A DNA stretch of 6,697 nucleotides from Acidobacteriota bacterium (GCA_024653875.1 JANLHE010000545.1:1-6697); one strand, 5' to 3'; positions 1-6,190 are shown, counted from the first letter of the stretch. Notes: generated from the sequence alone by a model not told the origin. Numbers and translations are program-made.

Positions 1-1029
1 ATCCTGGGATCGGTAACAGGCGTGACGACCGACAGCCGCGATCACGTCTGGGTCGTGCACCGGGGCGCGGCCTCGCTCAACGCCCGCACGGAAGCCACGT
101 TGGGCCTGACGCCGCCTGGTGCGGAGTACTGCTGCGCGGCCGCGCCGTTCGTGCTGGAGTTCGATGCGGACGGGGCACTGGTCGGCCACTGGGGAGGCCC
201 GGGCGCCGGATATGACTGGCCGGCGAACCCGGGCGGCATCGCGGTGGATGCGGCCGGCAATGTCTGGCTGACGGCGGCGGGGCTGCCCCCTGCCCCTGCG
301 GGCCGAGGCGGGGCGCCGGGCCGAGGCGGAGCGCCGGCCACCCCGGCACCCGAAGACGCGCAGGTCTTGAAGTTTTCGCGTGACGGCAAGTTCCTGCTGC
401 AAATCGGCAAGCCCGGCGAGATCGGAGGCCCGGACAGCCGGACGGGACTCAGGCGTCCGGCCGCCGTTGACATCGACACCCAGGCCAACGAAGTCTTCAT
501 CGCGGATACCGGCAACCGGCGCATCGTCGTGTTCAACGCCACCACCGGCGCCTACAAGCGGCACTGGGGCGCGTACGGCGCGCCACCGGACGCCGGCGCG
601 CCCCCGCCGTACGCGGCCAACGCGCCGGCGGCGAAACAATTCCGCACGCTGTCGTGCCTGGCGCTCTCGCGCACCGGCGAACTCATCGTGTGCGATCGGG
701 ACAGCAACCGGCTCCAGGTCTTCAGGAAGGACGGCACGTTCGTCCGGGAGGCTGTCGTCGCCGCGGCCACCCTGGGCAGCGGTTCAGTCTGGGATGTCGC
801 GTTCTCTGCCGACGCCGCACAACGGTTTGTCTACGTGGCCGATGGCCAGGGGCATGTCGTGCGCGTCCTGCGCCGGGACACGCTGGCCGAGGTGGGGCGC
901 ATCGGCGCCGGCGGCCGCTGGCCCGGTCATTTCCATGCGGTCGGCTCGGTCGCCGTGGATTCGCGCGGCCATGTCCTCACCGGTGAAGCCCTCGAAGGCA
1001 AACGCATACAGAAGTTCGTGGTCAGGTAG
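1..1029 (+). CDS. PAL-like NHL-repeat beta-propeller protein, 5'-truncated by window
   Basis: The frame is open from base 1. A GTG at 22 could serve as start, but it has no Shine-Dalgarno and similarity to the next gene continues upstream of it (GSVTGVTTDS here, GMAIGVAVDA there), so the true start lies outside the window. Repeated blade motifs of the form hydrophobic-AVD..G.VWL and I.V.D..NRLQVF mark an NHL-type six-bladed propeller resembling peptidyl-alpha-hydroxyglycine alpha-amidating lyase (PAL). It is a paralog of the following gene. The HR pair near base 61, a vicinal Cys-Cys (130-135) and two further Cys around the VCDRDSNRLQVF blade are shared. The His residues that would bind metal are missing: Gly replaces one at 232-234, Ser/Cys near 650, Gly near 940, and the catalytic Tyr position reads IADTGNRR. 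A Gly/Ala/Pro-rich insert at about 283-354 is absent from the paralog. It probably keeps the fold but not lyase chemistry. Sure of the fold; function unknown. Confidence 0.85.
   Translation: MLGSVTGVTTDSRDHVWVVHRGAASLNARTEATLGLTPPGAEYCCAAAPFVLEFDADGALVGHWGGPGAGYDWPANPGGIAVDAAGNVWLTAAGLPPAPAGRGGAPGRGGAPATPAPEDAQVLKFSRDGKFLLQIGKPGEIGGPDSRTGLRRPAAVDIDTQANEVFIADTGNRRIVVFNATTGAYKRHWGAYGAPPDAGAPPPYAANAPAAKQFRTLSCLALSRTGELIVCDRDSNRLQVFRKDGTFVREAVVAAATLGSGSVWDVAFSADAAQRFVYVADGQGHVVRVLRRDTLAEVGRIGAGGRWPGHFHAVGSVAVDSRGHVLTGEALEGKRIQKFVVR
301..336 (+). repeat. Two tandem copies of an 18-base unit inside the first propeller gene
   Basis: Bases 301-318 and 319-336 are the same 18-base unit with one difference (position 12, g versus a). 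Each encodes GRGGAP. The repeat sits in a low-complexity loop between propeller strands, so copy-number change would stay in frame and lengthen or shorten a surface loop. Confidence 0.85.
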
Positions 1030-1032
1030 GAG
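1028..1032 (+). promoter_or_regulatory. Shine-Dalgarno of second propeller gene, overlapping upstream stop
   Basis: AGGAG lies 5 bases before the ATG at 1038 and begins inside the TAG stop (1027-1029) of the upstream gene. This supports the chosen start and suggests translational coupling of the two propeller genes. Confidence 0.8.
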
Positions 1033-1037
1033 CCCGC

Positions 1038-2219
1038 ATGAACAGCAGATCCACATTCCTCGCCGGGCTCTTCGCGACGGGCCTCATCGTCCTGGTGGTC
1101 GCCGAGCGCGCGTTTGAGCGCGCCTCGGCCGCGGACCAGGCGACCGCCACGGTCGAGGCGCCCAGATTCGAGGTGGACCCCACGTTTCCGAAGCCGCTGC
1201 CGAACGGATGGCTGATGGGCATGGCCATCGGCGTCGCGGTGGACGCGCAGGACCACATCTGGGTGGTCCACCGGCCGGACACCCTGTCGGCGGCCGAGGC
1301 GGCTGCCGAGCAGAACCCGCCGACGGCGCAGTGCTGCCGGCGCGCGCCGCCGATCCTGCAATTCGATCAGCAGGGCAACCTGCTGAGCGCGTGGGGCGGC
1401 CCCGGTGAGGGCTACGAGTGGCCGCAGTCCAATCACGGTATCTTCGTCGACCACAAGGGCATCGTCTGGATCGGCGGCAACGGCGCAAAAGACGCGCACG
1501 TGTTGAAGTTCACCCAGGAAGGGAAGTTCATCGCGCAGTACGGCCAGTTTGGCAAGAGCGGCGGCAGCAACGACACGTCGAACTTCGGCCGCGTCGCCAA
1601 GATCTTTGTCGACCCGAAGGCCAACGAGGCCTACCTTGCCGACGGCTACGGCAACAAACGTGTGGCCGTGATCGACGCGGACACCGGCGCGTTCAAGCGC
1701 TACTGGGGCGCCTACGGCAACAAGCCGGATGACACGAACCTCGGCCCGTACGATCCCGACGCGCCCCCGGCGCAGCAGTTCCGGACGCCCGTCCACTGCT
1801 CGGACTTGTCCGTGGATGGCCTGGTGTACGTGTGTGACCGCCCGAACAACCGCCTGCAGGTCTTCACGCGCGAGGGACAATTCGTCAGGGAACAGGTGAT
1901 TGCCAAGCGCACGCTCGGCGACGGCGCGGTGTGGGACGTCGCGTTTTCACGCGATCCCCAGCAGCGCTACCTCTACGTCGCGGACGGCAAGAACGAGCGC
2001 GTGTACATCCTGCGCCGCGACACGCTGGAGATCGTGTCGGCGTTCGGCGACGGCGGCCGTCAACCCGGGCAGTTCTTCGCGGTGCACAGCATCGTGACCG
2101 ACTCGGCGGGCAACATCTTCACCACAGAGACGTACGAAGGCCGCCGGCTGCAGCGCTTCAACTTCAAGGGTGTCACCCAGGTCCCGCGCGACCAGGGCGT
2201 CGTGTGGCCCAGGAAATAG
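1038..2219 (+). CDS. Exported PAL-like six-bladed beta-propeller (NHL repeat) protein
   Basis: The 393-residue product starts at an ATG with a well-placed AGGAG. Residues 8-22 are a hydrophobic Sec signal or membrane anchor, with possible cleavage after A-S-A at 29-31. The rest is NHL-type blades (GVAVDAQDHIWVV, HGIFVDHKGIVW, YVCDRPNNRLQVF, IVTDSAGNIF). Order and motifs match peptidyl-alpha-hydroxyglycine alpha-amidating lyase, the zinc propeller enzyme that splits alpha-hydroxyglycine peptides into an amidated peptide and glyoxylate. His at the three metal positions (H133 in NHGIFVD, H253 in PVHCSD, H350 in AVHSIV), Arg in the VVHR motif (R79) and Tyr in ADGYGNKR (Y204) are all present. A vicinal Cys pair (C99-C100) and C254/C266 could form disulfides in the periplasm. 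It follows its degenerate paralog by 8 bases and ends before a terminator. The fold is confident; a PAL-type active site is plausible, but the substrate is unknown and general scaffolding cannot be excluded. Confidence 0.88.
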   Translation: MNSRSTFLAGLFATGLIVLVVAERAFERASAADQATATVEAPRFEVDPTFPKPLPNGWLMGMAIGVAVDAQDHIWVVHRPDTLSAAEAAAEQNPPTAQCCRRAPPILQFDQQGNLLSAWGGPGEGYEWPQSNHGIFVDHKGIVWIGGNGAKDAHVLKFTQEGKFIAQYGQFGKSGGSNDTSNFGRVAKIFVDPKANEAYLADGYGNKRVAVIDADTGAFKRYWGAYGNKPDDTNLGPYDPDAPPAQQFRTPVHCSDLSVDGLVYVCDRPNNRLQVFTREGQFVREQVIAKRTLGDGAVWDVAFSRDPQQRYLYVADGKNERVYILRRDTLEIVSAFGDGGRQPGQFFAVHSIVTDSAGNIFTTETYEGRRLQRFNFKGVTQVPRDQGVVWPRK

Positions 2220-2222
2220 AAG

Positions 2223-2242
2223 ACGACCTCTGAGGTCGTTTT
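2223..2242 (+). terminator. Rho-independent terminator of the propeller operon
   Basis: Starting four bases after the TAG stop, ACGACCTC (2223-2230) and GAGGTCGT (2232-2239) form a perfect 8-base inverted repeat around one base; the innermost pairs must open to make a loop. The arm runs into TTTT (2239-2242). The stem sequence recurs in inverted orientation at 2306-2319. Confidence 0.75.
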
Positions 2243-2301
2243 CGTGTACCCGACAACGACGTCAGAAGTCTTAACATTTCGTCGTTTTCAGCGTGTCAAC
2301 G

Positions 2302-2319
2302 AAATCGACCTCAGAGGTC
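2302..2319 (-). terminator. Rho-independent terminator of the aminotransferase operon
   Basis: Read on the minus strand just past the stop of the downstream aminotransferase gene, GACCTC (2319-2314) and GAGGTC (2312-2307) form a 6-base stem followed by CGATTT. It is weaker than its plus-strand counterpart but nearly the same sequence, facing it across the convergent gap. Confidence 0.6.
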
Positions 2320-2326
2320 TTGAAAT

Positions 2327-3514
2327 CTACGCGGCGGCGATGACCCCGGCCTTGCCGAGCACTTCCCCGAACACGGCCACCGCGCGCTTCATCTCGTCCA
2401 TCGTGCCCAGCGAGATGCGGCACCAGGCGTGCTCGAACGGCGGGAAGTCCCGGCCGACGCGCACGCCCTTGGCGGCGCAGCCGTCGCGGAACTGCTTTGC
2501 CAGCATACCGGTGTTCACGAAGATGAAGTTGGTGTGCGAGTCCGTGGACTTCATGCCGCGGTCGGCGAACCACTTCACGGTGAAGTTCCTGACCGCCGTG
2601 TTTCTGGCGCGCTCGGCGTCCACGAACGCGGCGCCCTGGCCGATCGCCGCGATGCCGGCATGCAACGCCAGCACGTTCAGGGAGCTGGTGCCGGACCCGC
2701 TGTCCCACTGGGACATCCTGCGAATCGCGTCGGGATGGCCGACGCCATAACCCAGCCGCAGTCCGGCCATGCCGTATGCCTTGGAGAACGTCCGGGCGAC
2801 CACGACCCGCGGATCCTCCAGCGCCACCGGGATCATCGTCGCGTGATCGGCGTGGGTCACGTACTCGAAGTACGCTTCGTCCACCAGAATCGTCGTCTCC
2901 GGAGAGATGCGGTGCACACGGGCGATGAAGTCGCGGGTGGCCTGCGCGCCGACGTAGGTCGCAACCGGATTGTTCGGGTTGCAGTAGAACACCATGCCCG
3001 CGCCACGCGAGGCGTCGGCCAGTTTGTCCAAGTCCATCCTGAAGTCGCGATCCAGGGCCACCGCGCGGACGGGCCGGCCCAGCATCGCCGCGTAGCCGGC
3101 GCTCTCCTCGTACGTCGGAATGGTGCCGACAAGGGCTTTTGTCCGTTCGGTATAGACGTGTGTCGCCGTCCGCAGGATCTGCGTGGACCCGCAGCCCAGC
3201 GTCAGGTTCTCCGGCCGGACGTTCAAGTACGTCGACAGGACGTCACGCAGTTCGCCCGTGGCGCTCGAGTACCGCCCGGGCGTTGCGCCGGCCGGTCCAA
3301 ACGCGCGCTGGACCGCGTCAAGCACGACCTTGCCGGGTCCAAGCGGGTTCTCATTGCTGGAGAGCGGAATCACCCGCATGGCCTGCGCCGCATCAAGGGT
3401 GGGCGCGAGGTCCCAGAGGCTGCCTTCGCGGCCGCGCGCGCCGATCCACGAACCTGTCAGCGCGCCGGCGGCGCCGGCGCCCACGGTCTGAACGAACTTG
3501 CGTCGTGTCAACAT
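2327..3514 (-). CDS. Tat-exported HisC-like PLP-dependent aminotransferase (downstream paralog)
   Basis: The 395-residue product is a fold-type-I (class I/II) aminotransferase of the histidinol-phosphate aminotransferase family. The N-terminus TRRKFVQ (3-9) followed by an Ala/Gly-rich stretch to about 26 is a twin-arginine signal, so the enzyme should be exported folded with its cofactor. Family landmarks are present: SSNENPLGPG (52-61), CNPNNP (178-183), DEAY (212-215), catalytic Lys K245 in RTFSKAYG, phosphate-contacting R253 and substrate-carboxylate Arg R366 in CRISLGT. After the signal the core is near the usual 350 residues. HisC normally has Tyr after ENP; here it is Leu. The stretch at 266-280 (MSQWDSGSGTSSLN) departs from the HisC pattern kept by the upstream paralog, implying a different substrate. 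The start is fixed by AGGAG 5 bases upstream. It follows its paralog by 8 bases. Family is sure; substrate is unknown, and cytosolic histidine synthesis is unlikely. Confidence 0.9.
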   Translation of the reverse strand: MLTRRKFVQTVGAGAAGALTGSWIGARGREGSLWDLAPTLDAAQAMRVIPLSSNENPLGPGKVVLDAVQRAFGPAGATPGRYSSATGELRDVLSTYLNVRPENLTLGCGSTQILRTATHVYTERTKALVGTIPTYEESAGYAAMLGRPVRAVALDRDFRMDLDKLADASRGAGMVFYCNPNNPVATYVGAQATRDFIARVHRISPETTILVDEAYFEYVTHADHATMIPVALEDPRVVVARTFSKAYGMAGLRLGYGVGHPDAIRRMSQWDSGSGTSSLNVLALHAGIAAIGQGAAFVDAERARNTAVRNFTVKWFADRGMKSTDSHTNFIFVNTGMLAKQFRDGCAAKGVRVGRDFPPFEHAWCRISLGTMDEMKRAVAVFGEVLGKAGVIAAA

Positions 3515-3519
3515 GGCGT

Positions 3520-3524
3520 CTCCT
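3520..3524 (-). promoter_or_regulatory. Shine-Dalgarno of downstream aminotransferase, overlapping upstream stop
   Basis: On the minus strand AGGAG lies 5 bases before the ATG at 3514. Its first two bases belong to the TAG stop (3525-3523) of the upstream aminotransferase. This is the same junction design as between the two propeller genes. Confidence 0.8.
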
Positions 3525-4743
3525 ACTCAATCCCGCCACCGGCAGCATTCGCCGGTCGCAACACATCGCGGAAGACGGCCGTCGCCTTCTGCATTTCTTC
3601 CATGGTTCCCAGCGAGATGCGCGCGTGGCTTCCCTCGAACGGAGGAAAGTCACGGCCCACCAGGATGCCCTGGGCGGCGCACGCACTCCGGAACTGCGAG
3701 GCGGCCCTGCCGACGTTCGCGAACAGGAAATTGGTGTGCGAGGCCGTGCAGCGGCACCCGAGATCCTCGAGGGCCTTCTGCGTGAACGCCCGCACCTCGG
3801 TGTTCCGGGCGCGCTCCGCGTCGAGATGCTTCACGTCACCGAGCGCGGCAATCGCCGCCACGACGCCGAAGACGCTGATACTGAACGGCATCCGCAAGCG
3901 CTCGAGCGGCTTGATGGTATCGGCGCTGCCGACGGCGTACCCGATGCGCATGCCCGCCATCCCGTACGCCTTGGAGAACGTGCGCGCCACGAACACATTC
4001 GGCGTGGACAGCGCGATGGGCATCGCGGTTTCGTACGCCGGGTCTGTGACGTACTCGTGGTACGCCTCGTCGATCAGGATCACCGTCTCTGGCGAGATGC
4101 GCCGCACCCGTTCCACGAAATCCGCGATCGTCTTTCCGCCGTGCACCGTCGCGGTCGGGTTGTTGGGGTTGTTCACGAACACCAGGCCCGCGCCGCGCAC
4201 GGCGGTGAGCATCGCCTCGAGATCAATGCGGAACTGGCTGTCGACGTTGAACTCCACCACCGGGTGTCCCATGCGCCGTGCCACGTTCGTGGCGTTCTCG
4301 AACGTCGGAGACGCCGTCACCAGATGGCGCGAGGGATTCGTGAACGCCCAGACGGCGTTCTTGAGGATTTCCTGCGACCCGGCGCCAAGGACCACGTTGT
4401 TGGTCTTGACCCGGTGAAGGGCGGCGATCGTTTCGACCAGCTTGCCTTCGCCAGGATCGGCGTTGAACGGATACCGCCCGGCCTCGCCAAACTGGCCCAC
4501 GATGGCGTCGAGCACCGCCTTGCCGGGGCCCGTCGGGTTCTCGTTGCTGCTGAGCTTGATGGCAGGCGGTTGATCCCCCGCGGCCGCGGGCGCGCCGCCA
4601 CGCCGGCCACCGCCCTGCCAGAGTGCGGCGGATTCGTCTTCCAGCCCCCTGGCCGCCAGAGCGAGGCCGTCAACCGGTCCTCCCCAGGCTCCGGCACCAC
4701 CCGCCCCGAACATCGTCAACAGTCCTCGACGCGTGACAGACAT
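3523..4743 (-). CDS. Tat-exported HisC-like PLP-dependent aminotransferase (upstream paralog)
   Basis: I place the start at 4743 (406 residues). A GAGGAG stands 7 bases before this ATG and the product then opens MSVTRRGLL, a Tat signal; an in-frame ATG at 4818 would add 25 residues ahead of it and hide it. A Gly/Ala/Pro-rich linker (about 44-60) joins the signal to a HisC-family fold-type-I aminotransferase. Landmarks are SSNENPTGPG (65-74), RYP (90-92), GAGSQE (120-125), NNPNNP (191-196), DEAY (225-228), catalytic Lys K258 in RTFSKAYG, R266, and R375 in ARISLGT. The segment RLRMPFSIS (282-290) follows the HisC pattern, unlike the downstream paralog; about half of core residues look identical between the two. 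The Tyr usual after ENP in HisC is Thr. Export implies an envelope substrate. It may be co-transcribed with the propeller gene 92 bases upstream. Family is certain; substrate is not. Confidence 0.9.
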   Translation of the reverse strand: MSVTRRGLLTMFGAGGAGAWGGPVDGLALAARGLEDESAALWQGGGRRGGAPAAAGDQPPAIKLSSNENPTGPGKAVLDAIVGQFGEAGRYPFNADPGEGKLVETIAALHRVKTNNVVLGAGSQEILKNAVWAFTNPSRHLVTASPTFENATNVARRMGHPVVEFNVDSQFRIDLEAMLTAVRGAGLVFVNNPNNPTATVHGGKTIADFVERVRRISPETVILIDEAYHEYVTDPAYETAMPIALSTPNVFVARTFSKAYGMAGMRIGYAVGSADTIKPLERLRMPFSISVFGVVAAIAALGDVKHLDAERARNTEVRAFTQKALEDLGCRCTASHTNFLFANVGRAASQFRSACAAQGILVGRDFPPFEGSHARISLGTMEEMQKATAVFRDVLRPANAAGGGIE

Positions 4744-4750
4744 CGCTGTA

Positions 4751-4756
4751 CTCCTC
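4751..4756 (-). promoter_or_regulatory. Shine-Dalgarno that sets the start of the upstream aminotransferase
   Basis: GAGGAG on the minus strand, 7 bases before the ATG at 4743. It favours this start over the in-frame ATG at 4818 and leaves the Tat motif at residues 4-9, where it belongs. Confidence 0.75.
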
Positions 4757-4835
4757 GCGCAAACAGGTAAGCCCGTGTGTTGTGGAAACGGGCCGGATCC
4801 TACTCCCCCTGGAGCCATCCGTCAAAGGCGGCGCG

Positions 4836-5948
4836 TCAGCGGCGGACGTAGCGTTTCAGCGCGCGGGGCCCGACCTCGGCGCCGTAGATGCGCCCGTCCC
4901 GGTCGACGGCGATGCCCTCGGCGGCGCTGGTGCTGGGGGGATTCTCGACGGGGTCCGGGATGAAGGCCGTGATCCTGGCGGCCGGACCCTCACGGAGACT
5001 TCCAATGCGGATGCCGCGCTTCCATGCCTTGCGCGCGGGTGCCACCGACCCGGACTCGGAGTCGGTGCCGTAGATCGTGTCGTTTGCGTCGATCCAGATG
5101 CCGCTCAGGCGGCTGAACTGTTCCCACCCGTGCGCGAGGAGGCCGCCCTCCTGGTCGAAGATCTGCAGTCGGTTGTTCGAGCGATCGGCGACGACAAGGC
5201 GCCCCCTGGAATCGAAGGCAAGCGCGTGGGGCTGATCCATCTGCCCGGGCGCGGCGCCGCGGCTGCCCCACGCCTTGAGGAATGTCCCGGCCCGATCGAA
5301 CTTCACGATCCGCGCGGTGGCGCCGCCGTGTCCCTCGGCGACGAAGATGTCTCCCGCCGCGTTGGTGATGACGTCGTTGGGCTGATAGAACGAGGCGGGA
5401 TCCCCGGGCTCACCGGGCCGGTTGCCTCCGGCCTTGCCCAGCGTGAGCAGGAGCGCGCCGTCCGGACTGAACTTGTAGACCTGATGGCCGATGACGCGCG
5501 CCGGCATCGGCGGGAGCGGGGCATCCGCCGCCGCGCCCCTCGCGCGCCGCGGAAGATTGTCCTGTCCGTCGGTGACCCAGACGTTCCCCTCGCGATCGAC
5601 GTGGATGCCGTGGGGAAACACAAACAACCCCTGGCCGAAGCTCTTCACCAGCGTCCCGTTCGCGTCGAACTTGAGGACGACGTCGAGGGGAGAGGGCTTG
5701 CCCTCGGCGGCATTCCAGCAGCTGTTCGCCCCGCACCGTTCGGCAACCCAGATCGAGCGGCCGTCGCGGTCGACGGCGACCGCGCTCGTGGCGCCCCACG
5801 TCCGGCCGGCCGGCATCTTCGCCCAGCCGGTCTCGGTGACATACGGGTTGGGCGCGTCATTGGTCGGGGTGTCGAGAGGGGCCTGGGCGGCGAGGCTGGC
5901 GCACCCAAGCACCATGAGGGCCAGGGACGGTCGGCGGCGTCGGGTCAT
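4836..5948 (-). CDS. Exported PAL-like NHL-repeat beta-propeller protein (divergent third copy)
   Basis: The start at 5948 (370 residues) is chosen because AAAGGAG stands 5 bases upstream; in-frame ATGs at 5972 and 6053 lack such a site, and the latter falls in the rRNA terminator. MTRRRRPSLALMVLGCASLAAQA is a short signal. Cleavage after A-Q-A (21-23) or lipidation at C16 (VLGC, an imperfect lipobox) are both possible. Blades with PAL-like motifs follow: SAVAVDRDGRSIWVAER (R71), FPHGIHVDREGNVWVTD (H113), GHQVYKF (H155), QPHALAFDSRGRLVVAD (H241), RSNNRLQIF and EGIAVDRDGRIYGAE. Two PAL metal-His positions are kept (H113, H241). The third reads Glu (E344) and the catalytic Tyr position reads His (H207). 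C72 and C77 may pair. A low-complexity insert (about 131-151) sits in the same loop as in the plus-strand truncated paralog. It is first in line before the two aminotransferase genes. Fold confident; activity uncertain. Confidence 0.87.
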   Translation of the reverse strand: MTRRRRPSLALMVLGCASLAAQAPLDTPTNDAPNPYVTETGWAKMPAGRTWGATSAVAVDRDGRSIWVAERCGANSCWNAAEGKPSPLDVVLKFDANGTLVKSFGQGLFVFPHGIHVDREGNVWVTDGQDNLPRRARGAAADAPLPPMPARVIGHQVYKFSPDGALLLTLGKAGGNRPGEPGDPASFYQPNDVITNAAGDIFVAEGHGGATARIVKFDRAGTFLKAWGSRGAAPGQMDQPHALAFDSRGRLVVADRSNNRLQIFDQEGGLLAHGWEQFSRLSGIWIDANDTIYGTDSESGSVAPARKAWKRGIRIGSLREGPAARITAFIPDPVENPPSTSAAEGIAVDRDGRIYGAEVGPRALKRYVRR

Positions 5949-5953
5949 GATCG

Positions 5954-5960
5954 CTCCTTT
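5954..5960 (-). promoter_or_regulatory. Shine-Dalgarno that sets the start of the third propeller gene
   Basis: AAAGGAG on the minus strand, 5 bases before the ATG at 5948. It is the strongest ribosome site in the window and decides against the longer upstream in-frame starts. Confidence 0.8.
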
Positions 5961-6024
5961 GGGAGAGCGCATCTTATCCCGTCTCCCGGCCCGCCGTGCG
6001 CGGCCGCGGCGAAACGCGGCGTAC

Positions 6025-6063
6025 AAAAAGAAAGGGCCCGATGCACCTGGCATCGAGCCCTTT
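6025..6063 (-). terminator. Strong rho-independent terminator of the rRNA operon
   Basis: Read on the minus strand, AAAGGGCTCGATGC (6063-6050) and GCATCGGGCCCTTT (6044-6031) form a 14-base stem with one G-U wobble and a 5-base loop, followed by CTTTTT (6030-6025). It begins about 10 bases after the 5S rRNA and closes the operon before the third propeller gene. Confidence 0.93.
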
Positions 6064-6072
6064 GGGGAATAA

Positions 6073-6190
<118 letters not shown>

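Noticed and set aside
22..24. GTG as the start of the first propeller gene
   Set aside because: No Shine-Dalgarno precedes it, the frame is open to base 1, and residues before it match the paralog.
927..1880. A 317-residue minus-strand open frame opposite the second propeller gene
   Set aside because: Composition is typical of a high-GC shadow frame and it spans the junction of two conserved plus-strand genes.
2429..4770. Very long plus-strand open frames opposite the two aminotransferase genes (2429-4417 and 3139-4770)
   Set aside because: They are antisense to two clearly conserved enzymes, lack ribosome sites and show Arg/Ala/Gly-rich composition without domains. Long antisense open frames are expected at this GC content.
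4771..4793. Hairpin GCCCGT/ACGGGC between the third propeller gene and the aminotransferases as a terminator or attenuator
   Set aside because: The stem is only 6 pairs with an 11-base loop, and on the minus strand the following TTACCTGTTTG is not a continuous T-run. Too weak to call.
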